From NCBI RefSeq assembly GCF_900626285.1, contig NZ_LR131147.1:1811529-1856689 (forward strand): a stretch of 45,161 nt of DNA, read 5' to 3'. A program made the position numbers and the translations under genes. Of this stretch, positions 7,168 through 14,141 are shown one piece after another; position 1 is the first letter of the stretch, and each line of letters opens with the position of its first letter. Below the pieces are notes generated by a model. That model was not told where the DNA came from, did not search any database, and saw only the letters and a program-made list of their open reading frames with translations. The stretch is from Intestinimonas massiliensis (ex Afouda et al. 2020) (GTDB lineage Bacteria > Bacillota > Clostridia > Oscillospirales > Oscillospiraceae).

Positions 7168-7500
7168 ATGCTGGAACGCCAACTGACCCTGGATGGCGGA
7201 GTGCTGTACTGCGACCTGGGCTCCCTGGAGCCCGGGGGCTGGCAGACGCTGGACTGTTCTCTCCGTCTGACGGGAGTACTGCCTGAGCGGCGGGTGGCGG
7301 TATCCGTGGATGTGATGGAGGGCGACATCACCCGGGGAACCCGGATCTTCGCCGTTCCCGCCCATCACGGCCCGGAGGCCGTGGACGTGGTGCTCCGGGG
7401 CATCCGCTTCTACCTGCCCAAGGAGGTTCCCGCTCGCCGCCTGTCGGTGCGGGCGGACGCCCACTACCTGGAACTGGGACAGCGATCTGTGCTGGTATAA
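7168..7500 (+). CDS. Conserved-looking small protein of unknown function
   Basis: I do not recognise this 110-residue protein. It has no signal peptide, no membrane segment and only one Cys. Alternating hydrophobic and polar residues with many Val/Leu/Arg suggest a mostly beta fold; the C-terminal half has MEGDITRGTRIFAVPAH followed by VDVVLRGIRFYLPKE. GGGGGT at 7155-7160 is a fair RBS for ATG 7168; a TTG at 7153 overlaps that RBS and is rejected. Codon bias matches the neighbours and an intrinsic terminator starts at its stop codon, both supporting a real gene. It may be co-transcribed with proBA through the hairpin at 7116-7143. Confidence 0.7.
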   Translation: MLERQLTLDGGVLYCDLGSLEPGGWQTLDCSLRLTGVLPERRVAVSVDVMEGDITRGTRIFAVPAHHGPEAVDVVLRGIRFYLPKEVPARRLSVRADAHYLELGQRSVLV

Positions 7501-7540
7501 AAAACATCCCGCAAAGCTGATGCTTTGCGGGATGTTTTTT
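7499..7540. terminator. Bidirectional intrinsic terminator
   Basis: A perfect 19-bp inverted repeat, A-run then CATCCCGCAAAGC, loop TGAT, GCTTTGCGGGATG then T-run, ends transcription of the plus-strand small gene and of the minus-strand chromate transporter pair that converges on it. Confidence 0.9.
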
Positions 7541-7542
7541 GC

Positions 7543-8130
7543 TTAAAGCCGAAAGAGCACGCCCACCACAGCAGAGGCGGCAATGAACACAATGGGATGC
7601 AGCTTTTTCAGGGGCTTGACCTGAAGGCAGACAAAGACCGCCGCCGCCAGGAGGATGGCGGGCCAGTAGAACAGCTCTGTCGTGGGCACCGCCTGTCCCG
7701 GCGCGATCTCGTGCCCCCCCTGATGAAACATCAGGGCGATAGAGCACACCTCCACCAGAGCGGCGGCAATAAGGGCTGTGGAGGCGGGGCGGATGCCATA
7801 AAACACCGCGTCCACCCCCCGGCTCTCCCGGAACTTCTTCAGGAACCCGGCGATGATGAGGATAACGATGATGGAGGGACACACCAGGCCCAGAGTGGCC
7901 ACCACGCCGCCCAGCACTCCGCCGGTATGGAAGCCCACGTAAGTAGCCATGTTCACCCCCATGGGGCCGGGGGTGGACTCGGAAATGGCGATCATATTGG
8001 CCAGCTCCCCGGAGGTGAACCAGCCGGTGCGGGCCCCCATGTCGGTGAGGAAGGGGATGGTAGCCAGGCCGCCGCCGATGGCGAACAGGCCCGCCTTGAA
8101 GAACTCAAAAAAGAGCCGGAGATAGATCAT
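7543..8130 (-). CDS. Chromate transporter family protein, second half-subunit
   Basis: A 195-residue CHR-family membrane protein with about five to six hydrophobic segments. The family motifs are present: FFKAGLFAIGGGLATIPFL at the N terminus and ISESTPGPMGVNMATYVGF. Fused CHR proteins of about 400 residues consist of two such halves; here they are separate genes, the known short-chain paired form. Family members export chromate, but in anaerobes the true substrate is often unknown. The ATG at 8130 overlaps the TGA of the first half as ATGA. Upstream extension of this frame is only overlap with the first-half gene and was not used. Confidence 0.9.
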   Translation of the reverse strand: MIYLRLFFEFFKAGLFAIGGGLATIPFLTDMGARTGWFTSGELANMIAISESTPGPMGVNMATYVGFHTGGVLGGVVATLGLVCPSIIVILIIAGFLKKFRESRGVDAVFYGIRPASTALIAAALVEVCSIALMFHQGGHEIAPGQAVPTTELFYWPAILLAAAVFVCLQVKPLKKLHPIVFIAASAVVGVLFRL

Positions 8131-8720
8131 GCCTTCAGCCCTCCTTTCGCCGCCCGGACACACAGTCCGGTAACGCCCGCCGCCACCACCAGCACGATGG
8201 GGGAGGTCACGTACCCCATCAGAACGCCTGCGGCGTTGGAGGGGAAGGTGACGAAGTTGCCCGCCACCGCCAGAATGAGCACCACGATAAAGATGACCAC
8301 GGTGGGCTTGTCCACCACGGTGCTCTTGCGCAGCTTGAGGACGCTGGACAGGATCAGGGCGCACACGCAGGCCCGGACGCCGTTGAAGGCGTGGACCACC
8401 ACGGGCAGGTCGGCAAAGTTCTGCAAAAAGGCGGCGATGAGCATGATGATCACCAGGCAGGGAAACACCAGGCCCAGGGTGGCGGCCACGCCCCCCACCG
8501 CCCCCTTCAGCTTGTGGCCCACGAAGGTGGCGGTGTTGACGGCGATGATGCCGGGGGTACACTGGCCGATGGCGAAGTAGTCGGAGAGCTCCTCCTCGGT
8601 GGCCCACTTCCGCTTCTCCACCAGCTCCCGCTGGAGGATGGGCAGCATGGCATAGCCTCCGCCGAAGGTACACACGCCGATGCGGGCGAAGGTCCAGAAC
8701 AGGTCTACACAGATATTCAC
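8127..8720 (-). CDS. Chromate transporter family protein, first half-subunit
   Basis: The 197-residue partner of the downstream gene, with the N-terminal CHR signature ARIGVCTFGGGYAMLPIL, then FAIGQCTPGIIAVNTATFVG and several hydrophobic helices. It probably forms a heterodimeric anion transporter in the cytoplasmic membrane. The start is GTG at 8720, one base after the nadE TGA, with a GGAGGG about 11 bases upstream inside nadE. This tight arrangement implies co-translation of nadE and both transporter halves. The physiological substrate cannot be told from sequence. Confidence 0.9.
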   Translation of the reverse strand: MNICVDLFWTFARIGVCTFGGGYAMLPILQRELVEKRKWATEEELSDYFAIGQCTPGIIAVNTATFVGHKLKGAVGGVAATLGLVFPCLVIIMLIAAFLQNFADLPVVVHAFNGVRACVCALILSSVLKLRKSTVVDKPTVVIFIVVLILAVAGNFVTFPSNAAGVLMGYVTSPIVLVVAAGVTGLCVRAAKGGLKA

Positions 8721-8721
8721 G

Positions 8722-10644
8722 TCAGTTCAGGCCCTCCAGTTCCTCCAGCCACAGGGCAGCCACCGCGTCGGAGGGCATTCTCCAGTCGCCCCGGGGAGAC
8801 AGGGCCACCGAGCCCACCTTGGGGCCGTCGGCCAGGCAGGAGCGCTTGAACTGCTGGGAGAAGAACCGGCGGTAGAAGTTCTTCAGCCACTTGAGCAGGG
8901 TGGCCCGGTCATACCGCTTGCCCATGGCCTGCTCCGCCAGACGGAGCACCTTTCGGGGTGAAAATCCCCAGCGGATGGCGTAATAGAGGTAGAAGTCGTG
9001 GAGCTCGTAGGGTCCCACCAGGTCCTCGGTCTTCTGGGCGATCTGCCCCTCGATGGCGGGGAGCAGCTCGGGGGACACGGGGGTGTCCAGGATGTCGGCC
9101 AGCACGCCGGACAGCTTGGGGTCCTCCGCCTCCTTGTCGTCGGAGATGAAGCTGACCAGATGGCGCACCAGGGTCTTGGGAATGCCGGCGTTGACGGCGT
9201 AGTTGCTCATGTGGTCCCCGTTGTAGGTGCACCAGCCCAGGGCCAGCTCGGAGAGGTCGCCGGTACCGATCACCAGGCCGCCGGTCTGATTGGCGATGTC
9301 CATGAGCACCTGGGTCCGCTCTCTGGCCTGGCCGTTCTCGAAGGTGACGTCGTGGTCCTCCATGGACTGGCCGATGTCCTCGAAGTGGACCTTCACCGCC
9401 CGGCCGATGTCGATGGTCTTCAGGGTGCAGCCCAGCCGCTCGGCCAGCAGCACCGCGTTGGACTTGGTGCGGTCGGTGGTGCCGAAGCAGGGCATGGTGA
9501 CGGCGATGATGTCGGTGGCGGGGCGGTCCAGCATCTCCATGGCCACGGCGGTGATGAGCACCGCCAGGGTGGAGTCCAGGCCGCCGGACAGGCCCACCAC
9601 CGCCGTCTTGGCGTGGGTGTGCTCCAGCCGCTTCTTCAGGCCCAGGGCGGCGATATACAGGATCTCATTGCACCGCTCCGCCCGGTCGTTCTGGTCCTGA
9701 GGCACAAAGGGGGTGGGGGACACGGGCCGGGTCAGATGGGTGTCGGACAGCTCCAGGTCAAAGGACACCCGCCAGATCTCCCGGCTCCCGTCGGCGCTGT
9801 AGGTGTTCATCCGCTGCCGCTCGTAGGCCAGGCGCTTCACGTCGATCTCGCTGATGGTGAGGCCGGAGGCAAACCGACGCTCGGCCAGGATGGCGCCGTT
9901 CTCGGCGATCATGTTGTGGCCGGCAAACACCAGGTCGGTGGTAGATTCGCCCTCCCCGGCATCGGCGTACACATAGCCGCACACCAGCCGTCCGCTCTGT
10001 CCGGACACCAGGCTCCGGCGGTAGGCCGCCTTGCCCACCAGCTCATTGGAGGCGGACAGGTTCAGGATGATGGAGGCGCCCGCCCGGGCCAGGGCCACGG
10101 AGGGGGGTTCCGGGGCCCACAGGTCCTCGCACAGCTCCACCCCGATCACCAGCTCCGGCAGGCTCTCGCAGGCGAAGATCGTGCTGTCGCAGATGGAGAC
10201 CTCCTGCCCGCACAGGGTGATCCCGTCGTCCACCCCGGCTCCCGAGGCAAACCACCGCTGCTCGTAAAATTCCCCGTAGTTGGGCAGGTAGGTCTTGGGC
10301 ACCAGTCCCAGGATCTCTCCGCTCTGTATCACCGCCGCGCAGTTATACAGTTTGTTTTTCCATTTGTCCCAGACCGGCAGGCCCACGGCGGCCACCATGT
10401 CCAGGTTCTTGGTGGCCTCCAGGATGGTGACCAGGCCCTCTTCCGCCCCCTTCAGCAGGGTGGGCTGAAGGAACAGATCCCCGCAGGTGTAGCCCGTGAG
10501 ACAGAGCTCGGGCAGGGCCAGCACCTTGACCCCCTGCTTGTCCGCCTCCCGCATGAGGGTAAAGATCTGCTCAGCATTATATCGGCAGTCAGCCACCCGG
10601 ATCCTGGGGGTGCCGGCGGCCACTTTCACAAATCCGTCGCGCAT
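8722..10644 (-). CDS. nadE: Glutamine-dependent NAD+ synthetase
   Basis: Amidates nicotinic acid adenine dinucleotide to NAD+ using ATP and glutamine-derived ammonia. It is a two-domain protein of 640 residues. The N-terminal nitrilase-type glutaminase has its catalytic Glu46 in ALPELCLTGY, Lys in PKTYLPNYGEF and Cys in GVELCEDLW. The C-terminal synthetase has the PP-loop VGLSGGLDSTLAV and GTGDLSELALGW. Length matches glutamine-dependent forms. It begins at ATG 10644 after AAAGGAGG with a strong promoter upstream (10685-10713), and leads an operon with the chromate-type transporter. Confidence 0.97.
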   Translation of the reverse strand: MRDGFVKVAAGTPRIRVADCRYNAEQIFTLMREADKQGVKVLALPELCLTGYTCGDLFLQPTLLKGAEEGLVTILEATKNLDMVAAVGLPVWDKWKNKLYNCAAVIQSGEILGLVPKTYLPNYGEFYEQRWFASGAGVDDGITLCGQEVSICDSTIFACESLPELVIGVELCEDLWAPEPPSVALARAGASIILNLSASNELVGKAAYRRSLVSGQSGRLVCGYVYADAGEGESTTDLVFAGHNMIAENGAILAERRFASGLTISEIDVKRLAYERQRMNTYSADGSREIWRVSFDLELSDTHLTRPVSPTPFVPQDQNDRAERCNEILYIAALGLKKRLEHTHAKTAVVGLSGGLDSTLAVLITAVAMEMLDRPATDIIAVTMPCFGTTDRTKSNAVLLAERLGCTLKTIDIGRAVKVHFEDIGQSMEDHDVTFENGQARERTQVLMDIANQTGGLVIGTGDLSELALGWCTYNGDHMSNYAVNAGIPKTLVRHLVSFISDDKEAEDPKLSGVLADILDTPVSPELLPAIEGQIAQKTEDLVGPYELHDFYLYYAIRWGFSPRKVLRLAEQAMGKRYDRATLLKWLKNFYRRFFSQQFKRSCLADGPKVGSVALSPRGDWRMPSDAVAALWLEELEGLN

Positions 10645-10684
10645 AAACAGCGCCTCCTTTTATCTCAGCACGGAATTTCACCTT

Positions 10685-10713
10685 ATCATACCCTAATTTT
10701 CCATCAAATGCAA
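10685..10713 (-). promoter_or_regulatory. nadE promoter
   Basis: On the minus strand TTGCAT (10713-10708), a 17-base spacer and TATGAT (10690-10685) lie about 40 bases upstream of the nadE start codon. Confidence 0.75.
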
Positions 10714-10723
10714 CGCGGGCGCA

Positions 10724-10758
10724 CCAAAAAGCCCCGACCAATGGTCGGGGCTTTTTGG
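10724..10758. terminator. Orphan bidirectional terminator-like hairpin
   Basis: CCAAAAAGCCCCGACC and its exact complement form a 16-bp stem around loop AAT, with T-runs on both strands. It lies between divergent nadE and thrS, so no annotated gene reads into it. It may insulate the two promoters or end an unrecognised small transcript. Confidence 0.75.
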
Positions 10759-10950
10759 GTGTGTGTTGTGTGTGTTTGCAAAGGTGTTGGAGAGGGATAA
10801 GAGAGGAATTGGTTTGGGAGGATGGTCTTGCTTTTGATTCATCTCTGAATCTGTCTGTATCATACCGGGCAAATAAGGCTAAATCGTGACTCCTTTATGA
10901 ATAAACTGTTAATTCTACTTTTTGTCCGGAAGATCCTTTCCCACCCCTTC
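10759..10950. other. Low-complexity, gene-free stretch between nadE and thrS
   Basis: The stretch starts with a G/T-only tract (alternating TG from about 10760) and continues AT-richer. No open frame with an RBS and good codon use is seen. TTGATT (about 10835) and TATCAT (about 10858) could form a plus-strand promoter. A minus-strand transcript ending at the terminator 10758-10724 is equally conceivable. No firm assignment is possible. Confidence 0.4.
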
Positions 10951-10954
10951 CCGC

Positions 10955-10983
10955 TTGACAGGGGAGGCGTTTGGTGATATATT
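10955..10983 (+). promoter_or_regulatory. thrS promoter
   Basis: TTGACA (10955-10960), a 17-base spacer and TATATT (10978-10983) form a near-perfect sigma-A promoter. It places the transcription start near 10990, just before the T-box leader. Confidence 0.85.
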
Positions 10984-10997
10984 GCTTTTGCAAAATC

Positions 10998-11222
10998 GGC
11001 ACAGACGGAGAAGAACCCGCGCAGCGGCGGACAGAGAGGGGCCTTATGGCTGGAAGGGCCTCACGACACGCGGCGGCTGTACCACTCCCGAGCCGCCCGG
11101 GACGACCGGGCCGGGCCCTCCCGTTACAGAGGTCACGAGCGACGGCATTTTGCCGTAAGCAGGGTGGAACCGTGGAGCGTTTTTCGCCTCACCCCTGACC
11201 AATCAGGGGTGAGGCGTTTTTT
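10998..11222 (+). promoter_or_regulatory. T-box leader controlling thrS
   Basis: This is a tRNA-sensing transcription attenuator. The T-box sequence AGGGTGGAACCGTGG (from 11161) is followed by a terminator with stem CGCCTCACCCCTG (11185-11197) and CAGGGGTGAGGCG (11204-11216), then a T-run. Upstream are the Stem I features, including AGAGAGG (about 11032) and a probable specifier ACC at 11081-11083 followed by A. ACC is a threonine codon, as expected for thrS. Uncharged tRNA-Thr would stabilise the antiterminator and permit read-through. Confidence 0.92.
11185..11222 (+). terminator. Regulated terminator of the thrS T-box
   Basis: A 13-bp perfect GC-rich stem with a 6-base loop and TTTTTT tail lies 37 bases upstream of the thrS start. 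It forms the off-state of the T-box. Confidence 0.9.
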
Positions 11223-11259
11223 ATTACCCTCCGCCCCAATCTTTTAAGGAGGAATCAAG

Positions 11260-13026
11260 ATGTCCGAAGAAGTCAAGAACGAGTTTACCTTTGAAAATCC
11301 CGAATACCGCAAGACCTACTGGCACACCTGCTCCCATGTGATGGCCCAGGCCGTGAAGCGGCTGTGGCCCGAGGTGAAGCTGGCCATCGGCCCCTCCATC
11401 GACGAGGGCTGGTACTACGACATGGACGCCCCCTTCGCCTTCACTCCCGAGCACCTGGAGCAGATCGAGGCCGAGATGAAGAAGATCTGCAAGGAGAAGC
11501 TGAAGCTGGAGCGGTTTGAGCTGCCCCGGGAGGAGGCGCTCAAGTTCATGGAGGAGAAGGGCGAGCCCTTCAAGGTGGAGCTGATCCAGGACCTGCCGGA
11601 GGACGCCCACATCTCCTTCTACAAGCAGGGCGAGTTCACCGATCTGTGCGCCGGTCCCCACCTGGACTCCACCGGCCGGATCAAGGGCAATGCCATCAAG
11701 CTGACCGCCTGCAACGCCGCCTACTGGCGGGGCGACTCCAACCGGGAGACCCTGCAGCGGATCTACGGCATCGCCTTCCCCAAGAAGGACGAGCTGGACG
11801 AGTATCTGGCCCGCATCGAGGAGGCCAAGAAGCGGGACCACCGGAAGCTGGGCAAGGAGCTGGGCCTGTTCATGCTGCGGGACGAGGGTCCCGGCTTCCC
11901 CTTCTTCCTGCCCAAGGGCATGGTGCTGAAGAACACCCTGATCGACTACTGGCGGCAGGTCCACAAGCGCTACGGCTATGTGGAGATCTCCACCCCCATC
12001 ATCCTCAACCGCAAGCTGTGGGAGCGGTCCGGCCACTGGGATCACTATAAGCAGAACATGTACACCACTGTCATCGACGACGAGGATTACGCCATCAAGC
12101 CCATGAACTGCCCCGGCGGCATGCTGGTGTACGCCAGCGAGCCCCACAGCTACCGGGATCTGCCCCTGCGGGTGGGCGAGCTGGGCCTGGTCCACCGGCA
12201 CGAGCTGTCCGGCGCCCTCCACGGCCTGTTCCGGGTGCGCTGCTTCACCCAGGACGACGCCCACATCTTCATGACCCAGGAGCAGCTGAAGGACGAGATC
12301 AAGAACGTGGTCAAGCTGTTCGACGAGGTGTACTCCGTCTTCGGCCTGCCCTACAAGATCGAGCTGTCCACCATGCCCGAGGACCACATCGGCACCGTGG
12401 AGCAGTGGGAGCACAACCAGGACATCCTGAAAGAGGCCATCACCGAGATGGGCAAGGACTTCGAGGTCAACGAGGGTGACGGCGCCTTCTACGGCCCCAA
12501 GCTGGACTTCCATCTGGCCGACTCCCTGGGCCGGACCTGGCAGTGCGGCACCGTCCAGCTGGACTCCCAGCTGCCTGAGCGGTTCGAGCTGGAGTACACC
12601 GGCGAGGACGGCCAGAAGCACCGCCCCGTCATGCTCCACCGTGTGGTGCTGGGCTCCATCGAGCGGTTCATCGGCGTCATCACCGAGCACTTCGCCGGCG
12701 CCTTCCCCACCTGGCTGGCTCCTGTCCAGGTGAAGGTGCTGCCCATCACCGACCGGGCCGCCGAGTACGCCGACCAGGTGTCCGCCAAGCTGGACGCGCT
12801 GGGCTACCGGGTGGAGGTGGACCACCGCAACGAGAAGATCGGCAAGAAGATCCGGGACGCTCAGCTGGAGAAGGTCCCCTATATGCTGGTCGTGGGCGAC
12901 AAGGAAGCCGAGAGCGGCGCCGTGGCCGTCCGCAACCGCCACGGCGATCAGACCGTCATGTCCTTCGACGCCTTTGTGGCAAAGCTGAAGGAAGAGGTGG
13001 ACACCAAGGCCCGGGAGCAGAAGTAA
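11260..13026 (+). CDS. thrS: Threonyl-tRNA synthetase lacking the N-terminal TGS domain
   Basis: Class II synthetase charging tRNA-Thr. At 588 residues it is about 55 shorter than the E. coli enzyme because it begins directly with the editing domain (HTCSHVMAQAV near residue 25, DLCAGPH near residue 130) and lacks TGS. The catalytic core has the zinc Cys in MNCPGGM, motif 2 in RVRCFTQDDAHIF and motif 3 in VVLGSIERFIGV. The last 100 residues are the anticodon-binding domain. AAGGAGG lies 6 bases before ATG 11260. Transcription is under T-box control; a strong terminator follows. Confidence 0.97.
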   Translation: MSEEVKNEFTFENPEYRKTYWHTCSHVMAQAVKRLWPEVKLAIGPSIDEGWYYDMDAPFAFTPEHLEQIEAEMKKICKEKLKLERFELPREEALKFMEEKGEPFKVELIQDLPEDAHISFYKQGEFTDLCAGPHLDSTGRIKGNAIKLTACNAAYWRGDSNRETLQRIYGIAFPKKDELDEYLARIEEAKKRDHRKLGKELGLFMLRDEGPGFPFFLPKGMVLKNTLIDYWRQVHKRYGYVEISTPIILNRKLWERSGHWDHYKQNMYTTVIDDEDYAIKPMNCPGGMLVYASEPHSYRDLPLRVGELGLVHRHELSGALHGLFRVRCFTQDDAHIFMTQEQLKDEIKNVVKLFDEVYSVFGLPYKIELSTMPEDHIGTVEQWEHNQDILKEAITEMGKDFEVNEGDGAFYGPKLDFHLADSLGRTWQCGTVQLDSQLPERFELEYTGEDGQKHRPVMLHRVVLGSIERFIGVITEHFAGAFPTWLAPVQVKVLPITDRAAEYADQVSAKLDALGYRVEVDHRNEKIGKKIRDAQLEKVPYMLVVGDKEAESGAVAVRNRHGDQTVMSFDAFVAKLKEEVDTKAREQK

Positions 13027-13036
13027 ATCGGAAGAG

Positions 13037-13070
13037 AAAAGCGGCCGCCCGTCCGGGCGGCCGCTTTTTT
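13037..13070 (+). terminator. thrS terminator
   Basis: A perfect stem AAAAGCGGCCGCCC/GGGCGGCCGCTTTT with loop GTCC and a T-run lies 11 bases after the thrS stop. Confidence 0.93.
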
Positions 13071-13107
13071 ACGGAAAAAAACAATTTGATCTTTTTCTAA
13101 ATGTATC

Positions 13108-13136
13108 TTGACAGGCCGGCAGTCCCATGTTACATT
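13108..13136 (+). promoter_or_regulatory. sdpRI promoter
   Basis: TTGACA (13108-13113), a 17-base spacer and TACATT (13131-13136) form a near-consensus promoter. The downstream edge touches the inverted repeat at 13137-13160. Confidence 0.8.
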
Positions 13137-13160
13137 TCAATTAGATCAATATCTAATTGA
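13137..13160. promoter_or_regulatory. Probable SdpR operator
   Basis: A perfect 10-bp inverted repeat TCAATTAGAT / ATCTAATTGA with a CAAT centre starts right after the -10 box and ends before the RBS. Position and symmetry fit an autoregulatory operator for the ArsR-type repressor encoded 15 bases downstream. Binding by SdpR is inferred. Confidence 0.75.
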
Positions 13161-13175
13161 TGGGAGGCGGCCGCC

Positions 13176-13442
13176 ATGGGTTTTCAGGAGACCTTCAAGG
13201 CCCTCAGCGACCCCACCCGGCGGGAGATCCTCCGCCTGCTGCGGAACCGGGCCAAAACCGCCGGAGAGATCGGCGCACATTTCGACATGACGGCCGCCAC
13301 CATCTCCCACCACCTGTCGGTGCTGCGGGAGGCGGGGCTGATCTCCGATCAGCGGCGGGGGAAGTACATCTACTACGAGCTCAATCTGTCGGTATTGGAC
13401 GAGATCACCGGCTGGATCGCCGGGCTGAAAGGAGATGCCTGA
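13176..13442 (+). CDS. sdpR: ArsR/SdpR-family autorepressor
   Basis: An 88-residue winged-helix DNA-binding protein. Residues about 7-15 (FKALSDPTRREIL) and the recognition helix region TAGEIGAHFDMTAATISHHL are typical of the SdpR branch; the beta wing is ISDQRRGKYIYYEL. The metal-binding cysteines of classical ArsR sensors are absent. By analogy to Bacillus, SdpR represses its own operon and is sequestered at the membrane by toxin-loaded SdpI. GGGAGG is 8 bases before ATG. An operator-like palindrome overlaps the transcription start, and sdpI follows one base after the stop. Confidence 0.88.
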   Translation: MGFQETFKALSDPTRREILRLLRNRAKTAGEIGAHFDMTAATISHHLSVLREAGLISDQRRGKYIYYELNLSVLDEITGWIAGLKGDA

Positions 13443-13443
13443 C

Positions 13444-14043
13444 ATGAACGCCAAACCCGGCAGCCCATCCCCATGGCCGCTGGCCTTTCTCCCTCTGGTT
13501 CTGATTGCGGTATGCTATACCCGCCTGCCCGGGCAGATCTTCCCCGCCTGGGGCGCCGCGGCGGGCAGCCGGAATGTACTGTGGCTTCTGGCTGTCCTGG
13601 GTCCGGTGCTTGCTCTGCTCCAGGGAAGGTTCCGCTCCGCCGCCCTGGTCCTTCTGTGGCTCCTGAACGGGGCCACGGTCATCCTGCTGTCGGCTCTGCT
13701 TCAGGCCGACGCCCTCTCCTGGGGCCGGACCCTTCTCTCCCTGCTGGGCCTGATATATCTGTTCATCGGCATGCAGACGGGCAAGCTGAAAACCAACTTT
13801 CTGTCCGGTTTCCGCAACCTCTGGACCCTGTCCGACCCCGATGTATGGAACAAGACCCACCGGCTGTCCGGCAGGCTCACCTTCCTGTCGGGGCTGCTGG
13901 TCCTCCTCTCCTCCGTCCTGCTGTCTGAGCTGGTCACCCTTCTTCTGCTGGGCTTCTGCTCCTTCCTCATTCTTTTGATCCCCACCGTCATGAGCTGGGT
14001 GTGGTCCAGGCACCTGCCCCTGGACGGCGACCCGCGGTTCTGA
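13444..14043 (+). CDS. sdpI: SdpI-family membrane protein
   Basis: A 199-residue integral membrane protein with about six hydrophobic segments. The SdpI signature lies around residues 110-150: a Leu/Tyr-rich helix, then FLSGFRNLWTLSDPDVW and NKTHRLSGRL. In Bacillus, SdpI gives immunity to the SdpC toxin and signals by binding SdpR; many orphan relatives have unknown ligands. AAAGGAG at 13428-13434 is 9 bases before ATG 13444, whereas an ATG at 13435 abuts it, so 13444 is chosen. No toxin gene (sdpC-like) or sdpAB is present nearby. Confidence 0.85.
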   Translation: MNAKPGSPSPWPLAFLPLVLIAVCYTRLPGQIFPAWGAAAGSRNVLWLLAVLGPVLALLQGRFRSAALVLLWLLNGATVILLSALLQADALSWGRTLLSLLGLIYLFIGMQTGKLKTNFLSGFRNLWTLSDPDVWNKTHRLSGRLTFLSGLLVLLSSVLLSELVTLLLLGFCSFLILLIPTVMSWVWSRHLPLDGDPRF

Positions 14044-14049
14044 ATGCCC

Positions 14050-14084
14050 GTCCACCCTTCTGTTCCCAGGGGGTGGACTTTTTT
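14050..14084 (+). terminator. sdpRI terminator
   Basis: GTCCACCC pairs with GGGTGGAC across a 13-base loop and is followed by TTTTTT, six bases after the sdpI stop. The -35 box of the next gene overlaps its 3' arm. Confidence 0.8.
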
Positions 14085-14102
14085 ACGGGTCCATGCTACA
14101 AT
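14074..14102 (+). promoter_or_regulatory. lysO promoter
   Basis: TGGACT (14074-14079, inside the terminator stem), a 17-base spacer and TACAAT (14097-14102) lie 40 bases upstream of the lysO ATG. Confidence 0.6.
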
Positions 14103-14141
14103 GTGGAGGCTCCTTATTATAAAGAAAAGGACGGATGCGCT

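Noticed and set aside
8131..8673. N-terminal extension of the second chromate transporter half to 376 residues
   Set aside because: The extension is an out-of-frame reading of the first half-gene; the ATGA overlap and family length place the start at 8130.
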